Assembly: GCA_022820365.1 (NCBI GenBank)
Contig: JAJEFO010000015.1
Location: forward strand, 1-54,951
Direction of reading: 5' to 3'
Length of the DNA: 54,951 bases
DNA from: Silicimonas sp.
GTDB lineage: Bacteria; Pseudomonadota; Alphaproteobacteria; Rhodobacterales; Rhodobacteraceae
Shown here: one piece after another, positions 52,781-54,951 of the stretch
Numbering within the stretch: the first letter of the stretch is position 1
How the letters are laid out: each line of letters starts with the position of its first letter
Notes under the pieces: model-generated
Told to the model about the DNA's origin: nothing
Database searches by the model: none
Seen by the model: the letters and a program-made list of their open reading frames with translations, nothing else
Position numbers and translations under genes: made by a program

Positions 52781-53399
52781 CCAAACTGCGCATCTTGATT
52801 GACACCCTGCTACCGCAAGTCGAAGGCACTCTTGCATAGATTTGGACTCGAAATGGTGTCGAGCGGGGCTTTTTTGGGCCTCCCGAGACCGAAGTTGCCT
52901 GTTCGCAGCGCTCCGGGAATTGGCTCCCCCGCCGGTTTCTCCCTTTGCGAATCCGGAAAGCGATTTGCGCATGCCTTTGGTCACTGGCCCCAGTGAAGCG
53001 GCCGGTGCCGAAGTGTTCCGAATGGCGACAGTCCGCGGATGCTTCTTGCCGCTCGGTACACGCACCTTCGTTCCCTACGTGAGCAATTGCAGATCAACAG
53101 ATGGAATTCGGGCGATTCCGCCCGAATTGCTCAATGCTTCTGGGCGGATAAATTTGAGCTGATAAAGTCGGCACCACCCGTCATCGTCGCAATGAACAAC
53201 CACGCGGCGTTAGGTTTCGCATTCAAGGGCGTTCGTTGTTCTCTTCAGCCCTCTTTGAATTGGGAAGGACACACAAAACACGTTCAACGCACGCATTGAC
53301 TATCGAGCCACCCAGCCTGAAGGCTCGATCTGCACTCTTGCCTGAAGCTTCGATTTCGGTTTCGCTGGTTTCACCCCAAAGTCGAAAGACGCGCTTTCC
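52781..53399. other. Spacer between M48 protease and LysR gene
   Basis: I see no supported gene in about 620 bases. Open frames here have no ribosome site or family features, and the minus-strand ones overlap the protease gene as shadows. Base composition becomes more AT-rich around 53080-53300, where the regulator promoter should be. Confidence 0.5.
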
Positions 53400-54386
53400 A
53401 TGAGAGTGACGCTCAGACAACTGGAAATCCTGCGAGCAATTTCAATTGCTGGGTCGATCAGTCGCGCCACCCGGCAACTCGGGATGTCGCAACCGAGCGT
53501 GTCCCAGCAGTTAGCCAAGATGGAAGACGCACTCGGAGTCCTGCTTTTTGTTCGCCGGCGCAGCCCGCGAACGGAACTCACCCCAGCCGGAATGTACTGG
53601 GCCAGTTCCGCAGAGAGGATTCTCGCCGACGTCGATGCCGCTGAAACACGGCACCTCGATCTCTTCGATGAAAGAGGTCTTACGCTCTCATTTGGTGCGA
53701 CGCCATCTCTGACCGGACGATTCATCGAACGAGTTGCCGAGATTGCCGTGTCGGTGCCGCGGATTTCGCGTTTTGACCATGTCTGGGCAATCAATTCCGC
53801 GGAACTGACCGAAAAACTGATGATGCACAAGGTCAATGTTGCGGTCCTCAGCGCCGAACGGCTGGAACCGCATCGTGCATCGCTGAGTGTCTTTGGCTTG
53901 TTCGACGACCAGATCGTCTTGGCGGTGCCCGCGTCGGTTCCCGAGGATATTGTCCGGGCGTGCCTGTCAGGAATCAATGCACCTGGACACATTGAGTGTC
54001 TCAACCGGTACGTGGACATTGGCGATATCGCTCACTGGTCCGCGAAAACTCGGAACTGGTATCAGAACCTCCTGCCCGGCGCGCACGCGTATTTTGGCAG
54101 CATGACCCATGAAACGGCCGTTCGGATAGTTGCGGCCGGCCTGGCGACTTGCCACATCCCGATGTCAGTTATCCCCAACCTTCCCGACGATGTCCGCAAA
54201 CGCGTCCGATTCTACGAGTTGGAGGAGATTGCGCGCAGCGTTGCCTTGGCCATGCCCAAGCATCTGAACAGCGTGGGCCCGTTTCGCGACTTCGCCTCGC
54301 AGGTATCGGAACTGTTCAGGGACGAGTATACGTCGGAAAGGCTCGGCCTCTCCCGACTTCCGCTGCCGAATAACATCGTCAACTGA
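53400..54386 (+). CDS. LysR-family transcriptional regulator
   Basis: This 328-residue regulator has the LysR helix-turn-helix at residues 1-60 (LRQLEILRAISIAGSISRATRQLGMSQPSVSQQLAKMEDALG, with LFVRRRSPRTELTPAG). The effector domain that follows has a typical N-lobe/C-lobe pattern. The regulator's targets cannot be inferred because no divergent catabolic gene lies beside it inside the window. No clear ribosome site precedes the ATG. Confidence 0.92.
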   Translation: MRVTLRQLEILRAISIAGSISRATRQLGMSQPSVSQQLAKMEDALGVLLFVRRRSPRTELTPAGMYWASSAERILADVDAAETRHLDLFDERGLTLSFGATPSLTGRFIERVAEIAVSVPRISRFDHVWAINSAELTEKLMMHKVNVAVLSAERLEPHRASLSVFGLFDDQIVLAVPASVPEDIVRACLSGINAPGHIECLNRYVDIGDIAHWSAKTRNWYQNLLPGAHAYFGSMTHETAVRIVAAGLATCHIPMSVIPNLPDDVRKRVRFYELEEIARSVALAMPKHLNSVGPFRDFASQVSELFRDEYTSERLGLSRLPLPNNIVN

Positions 54387-54951
54387 TGGCAACCCGAGCT
54401 TTCTGACCCTATCCGCCTTGCCTTTGACCGCGATCACGTCTGGCCCAGTCCGCGGCAAGGCGGAGGGGCGACCGCTGAAGGCAATCAGGGTCGAGAACGC
54501 TGAACATCGACAGGCGGGCGTGGTGGCTTGGGATACCGTGCCGGTTCTGCATGAATCGACGTTGGAGCCCTTCTGCGCCCGCCTGGACCGGGGCCAGATT
54601 GATGCAATTCAGGCTGTCGCAAAGCACGCGATGAAGTGCCGCAATCGACGCTCAATGGAGATCATGCCTGGTCGTTCCAATGGTCCGGGGTCTTCCGCTC
54701 CGTTGGGGACTCGTCCGATGTTCTGTGTCTTTCCGGCTCAACCCCGCGTCAGCCAGCCTTTTTCAGCAGGGAATCGCGCACTTGATTTATTCCGCAATCA
54801 GGTAAACAAAGTCCACTCCAGTCGTCGCGTGACGGCGCATTCGCGTGCTTGTTCCTTATTTTCATGCTCTTGCGCTCTTTCCGATCCTGCCAATCTCCGT
54901 CAGGGATGGACCGAAACAGCCCCCATTTGCATTCCGCGTGTTGACTTCCGT
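54387..54951. other. Right-edge region, possible transposase fragment
   Basis: A plus-strand frame (from about 54400) stays open to the window edge. Between about 54490 and 54660 it reads EHRQAGVVAWDTVPVLHEST, then LEPFCARLDRGQIDAIQAV and AKHAMK, faintly like the central region of ISL3-type transposases. The rest looks non-coding. No start or ribosome site is seen. I regard it as an uncertain remnant. Confidence 0.25.

Overview
The window looks like chromosome of an alphaproteobacterium, most likely of the Rhodobacterales/Rhodobacteraceae type. Supporting signs are a complete gcrA cell-cycle regulator gene beside argD-argF, a membrane-anchored cytochrome c gene divergent from pheA, a ccmC-ccmD-dsbE cytochrome c maturation operon near acnA, zwf-pgi, and generally GC-rich coding sequence. 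No replication, rRNA or plasmid genes are visible. The only RNA gene found is a tRNA-Gly(CCC).

Layout. (1) 1-8.1 kb, housekeeping: partial YejA-like solute-binding protein, cytochrome c, prephenate dehydratase, FMN reductase, gcrA, an NTF2-like protein, argD-argF and a Ppx/GppA phosphatase. (2) 8.1-12.3 kb: a gene-poor stretch, a translationally coupled RidA-like/cupin pair, a YdhF-type aldo/keto reductase and a TolB-like beta-propeller protein. (3) 12.3-17.3 kb: a plus-strand catabolic operon with a Gfo/Idh/MocA oxidoreductase, a Rieske oxygenase whose bridging residue is Glu as in quaternary-amine oxygenases, a 78-residue partner and a dimethylglycine-dehydrogenase-like flavoprotein. (4) 17.5-25.0 kb: an accessory island bracketed by a 79-bp direct repeat (72/79 identical). 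It holds an ISKra4-type insertion sequence whose transposase gene is split by a 2.64-kb serine-recombinase element, plus two tandem paralogous lipoproteins with a TbpB-like C-terminal pattern. (5) 25.2-31.4 kb: a GtsABC-like sugar ABC importer with its ATPase, a TIM-barrel isomerase/epimerase and a second Gfo/Idh/MocA enzyme, all on the plus strand. (6) 31.5-33.4 kb: a stand-alone AAA-type ATPase behind an AT-rich promoter and an orphan Vsr endonuclease. (7) 33.4-54.4 kb, mostly housekeeping: ureohydrolase, radical SAM protein, zwf-pgi, thioesterase, tRNA-Gly, metallophosphoesterase, purB, a small secreted protein, lauroyl acyltransferase, DUF1223, acnA, ccmCDG, an M20 hydrolase, a GST, Sua5, an M48 lipoprotein protease and a LysR regulator.

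How the genes fit together. Regions 3 and 5 have the same orientation and complementary content (importer, isomerase, two dehydrogenases, oxygenase, demethylating flavoprotein). They read as one catabolic locus that a nested mobile island now separates. The likely chemistry is uptake and oxidative N-demethylation of a methylated amine or betaine-like compound, perhaps carrying a sugar or polyol moiety; the substrate cannot be read from the sequence. The most unusual feature is the nested insertion. The recombinase element sits at what appears to be the catalytic-glutamate codon of the transposase, and removing it at a shared GA dinucleotide restores a continuous 485-residue frame.
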